Part shown: piece after piece, positions 24,148-25,185 of the stretch | How the letters are laid out: each line of letters starts with the position of its first letter | Numbering within the stretch: the first letter of the stretch is position 1 | Source of the DNA: JBBRHF01 sp038223055 | Lineage (GTDB): Bacteria; Actinomycetota; Actinomycetes; JACCUZ01 | Assembly: GCA_038223055.1 (NCBI GenBank) | Contig: JBBRHF010000042.1 | Span: 1 to 25,185, forward strand | Direction: 5' to 3' | Length of the DNA stretch: 25,185 nt | Translations under genes and position numbers: made by a program | The notes under the pieces: model-generated | Seen by the model: only the letters and a program-made list of their open reading frames with translations | Told to the model about the DNA's origin: nothing | Database searches by the model: none

Positions 24148-24453
24148 CTACTTCTCGATGACCGCAAGGACGTCGCGGGCCGAGAGGACGAGATATTCCT
24201 CGCCGTTGTACTTGACTTCGGTGCCGCCGTATTTGCTGTAGATCACGGTGTCGCCGACGCTGACGTCCAGCGGCACGCGTGCTCCGTCCTCGAAACGGCC
24301 CGGGCCCACTGCCAGGACCTTGCCCTCCTGGGGCTTCTCCTTGGCGGTGTCCGGGATCACGAGGCCCGACGCGGTGGTCTGCTCGGCGTCGGACGGCTGG
24401 ACCACGATGCGGTCCTCGAGCGGCTTGATGGCAACCTTGGTGGCCGTCGTCAC
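24148..24453 (-). CDS. groES: Co-chaperonin GroES
   Basis: The 10-kDa lid of the GroEL cage. 101 residues with KPLEDRIVVQ near the start, the mobile-loop region EQTTASGLVIPDTAKEKPQ that contacts GroEL, VLAVGPGR, VGDTVIYSKYGGTEVK and the end LVLSARDVLAVIEK. GTG 24453 is chosen: it is preceded by a GAGGGAG ribosome site and gives the normal N-terminus; the frame extends upstream without similarity. The mapped promoter elements lie about 185-215 bases upstream, implying a leader of roughly 178 nt. First gene of groES-groEL. Confidence 0.97.
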   Translation of the reverse strand: MTTATKVAIKPLEDRIVVQPSDAEQTTASGLVIPDTAKEKPQEGKVLAVGPGRFEDGARVPLDVSVGDTVIYSKYGGTEVKYNGEEYLVLSARDVLAVIEK

Positions 24454-24606
24454 GTTTCTGACTCCCTCTCGCACTGGAACTTCACGAGCTGCTGGGCAAA
24501 GAGACGCATGCGCTCCGCCGTCGCGGGGGTCGGTGCGCCACGTCCACTTGCCTGCCCTTTCGGGCGAGCTGCCCGTCGCGATCGACCTCGGGCCGGTCAC
24601 GCTGGG

Positions 24607-24633
24607 TTGGCACCCTCGGGTCGAGAGTGCCAA
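24607..24633. promoter_or_regulatory. CIRCE operator 1 (HrcA site), proximal
   Basis: TTGGCACCC, nine bases, GAGTGCCAA. The consensus is TTAGCACTC-N9-GAGTGCTAA. It covers the predicted transcription start of groES, where bound HrcA repressor would block initiation. hrcA itself is not in the window. Confidence 0.88.
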
Positions 24634-24637
24634 CCCG

Positions 24638-24666
24638 AATCTAGGCCGTTCTTAGCACTCGGTCAA
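24638..24666 (-). promoter_or_regulatory. groES-groEL promoter
   Basis: On the minus strand TTGACC (24666-24661), a 17-base spacer and TAGATT (24643-24638): a near-consensus vegetative promoter. The -35 is in the spacer of CIRCE 2, and CIRCE 1 starts just below the -10. The start should fall near 24631. Confidence 0.8.
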
Positions 24667-24678
24667 CCCGAGTGCCAG
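24652..24678. promoter_or_regulatory. CIRCE operator 2 (HrcA site), distal
   Basis: TTAGCACTC, nine bases, GAGTGCCAG. One arm is a perfect consensus and the other differs at two positions. It is centred 45 bases from CIRCE 1, and its inner spacer contains the groES -35 hexamer. Confidence 0.92.
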
Positions 24679-24797
24679 CACGGGAGACTGCGTGCCAGCA
24701 CTGGGACACTGCGCGCCAGCACTGCGACACGCGCCAGAACTGCGACACTGCAGTGCCCAGCACTGCGACAATGCAGTGCAGCACTGGGGGACACTGC
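24671..24797. repeat. Six-unit 18-23-bp tandem repeat array
   Basis: Units start at 24671, 24692, 24713, 24731, 24752 and 24775, with lengths 21, 21, 18, 21, 23 and 23. The shared core is close to GCCAGCACTGCGACACTGC. The array overlaps the right arm of CIRCE 2 (its first unit begins agtgccagcac) and ends five bases before the methyltransferase GTG. Units are contiguous, so it is not a CRISPR array. Confidence 0.85.
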
Positions 24798-24802
24798 CCA
24801 AC

Positions 24803-25185
24803 GTGGACCCCGAGGACGTGACCGAGTTCCGGGCCCTGCTCACCCCCGCCGGCCGGCGCCTGCTGGAGAGCCTCCCGCCGTACGACGAGGGCTCGGCGCT
24901 GCGGATCGGGGCCGAGCTTCGCGCGAACGGGCACAACGCGCCCCTGGTCAACGCCGCCCTGACCCAGTCTCGGCTGCGAGCCAGGGGCCGGCACAAGTTC
25001 GGCGCGGCGGCGTCGCGGATGTTCTTCACCCCCGACGGGCTCGAACAGGCCACCCGGCCGGCGGTGGCCGTCGGTCACGCGCGGCGCTTCCTCGACGCGG
25101 CGCTCACCGGCGTGCTCGTCCTGTGCTGCGGCATCGGCGGGGTCCTTCCCGCGTTGGCGCCGGCGGGCCTGGCGGCGACCGGAGT
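24803..25185 (+). CDS. Class I SAM-dependent methyltransferase, N-terminal part
   Basis: Open from GTG 24803 to the end of the window (127 codons seen). The first 60 residues are helical (VTEFRALLTPAGRRLLESLP..., then GHNAPLVNAALTQSRLRARGRHKFG), followed by MFFTPDGLEQATR and then the SAM-binding glycine loop LCCGIGG (107-113). This arrangement is that of an actinobacterial methyltransferase group often followed by a THUMP-like C-terminal domain; the target is unknown. Asp residues that usually flank the glycine loop are Val here. A GGGGGA stretch 12 bases upstream could serve as ribosome site. It is divergent from groES and would share the repeat-rich control region. Confidence 0.78.
   Translation, partial: MDPEDVTEFRALLTPAGRRLLESLPPYDEGSALRIGAELRANGHNAPLVNAALTQSRLRARGRHKFGAAASRMFFTPDGLEQATRPAVAVGHARRFLDAALTGVLVLCCGIGGVLPALAPAGLAATG

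Noticed and set aside
24671..24797. CRISPR-like array
   Set aside because: Units are directly contiguous, vary in length from 18 to 23 bases and have no unique spacers; no cas genes are present.

Overview
The window is a high-GC (roughly 70%), densely coded actinobacterial chromosome segment. GTG and TTG starts are frequent, the chaperonin operon has two CIRCE operators, and the order groES-groEL-bldM-guaB-guaB3 with guaA on the same strand nearby resembles the neighbourhood in Mycobacterium and Streptomyces. A non-mycobacterial actinomycete, perhaps of the Micrococcales, would fit, but the genus cannot be fixed from the sequence alone.

Layout. 1-162 is the tail of an IS66-type transposase. 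369-1982 (-) is guaA. 2244-5839 (+) is a two-gene heterodimeric ABC exporter bracketed by two inverted copies of a 42-bp palindromic element. 5965-8491 (-) is an aldehyde dehydrogenase gene followed by a short-chain dehydrogenase gene. 8563-10302 (+) is a gene of a DUF6398-like actinobacterial family that is now split by two frameshifts. 10385-14486 (-) is the glycerol operon glpF-glpK-glpD, preceded on the same strand by a secreted glycerophosphodiester phosphodiesterase (14577-15776). 15925-16248 (+) is a small lipoprotein resembling emfourin-type M4 protease inhibitors, convergent with a secreted thermolysin-like M4 protease (16285-18435, -). 18632-21258 (-) is guaB followed by guaB3, 21343-21954 (-) is a BldM-like response regulator, 22330-24453 (-) is groES-groEL, and from 24803 (+) a methyltransferase runs off the window.

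How the genes fit together. GuaB makes XMP and GuaA converts it to GMP. The phosphodiesterase, GlpF, GlpK and GlpD together form a route from glycerophosphodiesters or glycerol to dihydroxyacetone phosphate. The two ABC half-transporters have complementary degenerate motifs, so they should assemble with one working and one dead ATPase site.

The most notable signals are the inverted 42-bp elements around the ABC operon, a collagen-like 18-bp tandem repeat inside the degenerate nucleotide-binding domain, the protease/putative-inhibitor pair, the promoter overlapping two CIRCE operators, and a six-unit repeat array that begins inside one of those operators. No tRNA, rRNA or CRISPR array was seen, and I found no clear evidence of an entirely new multi-gene system.
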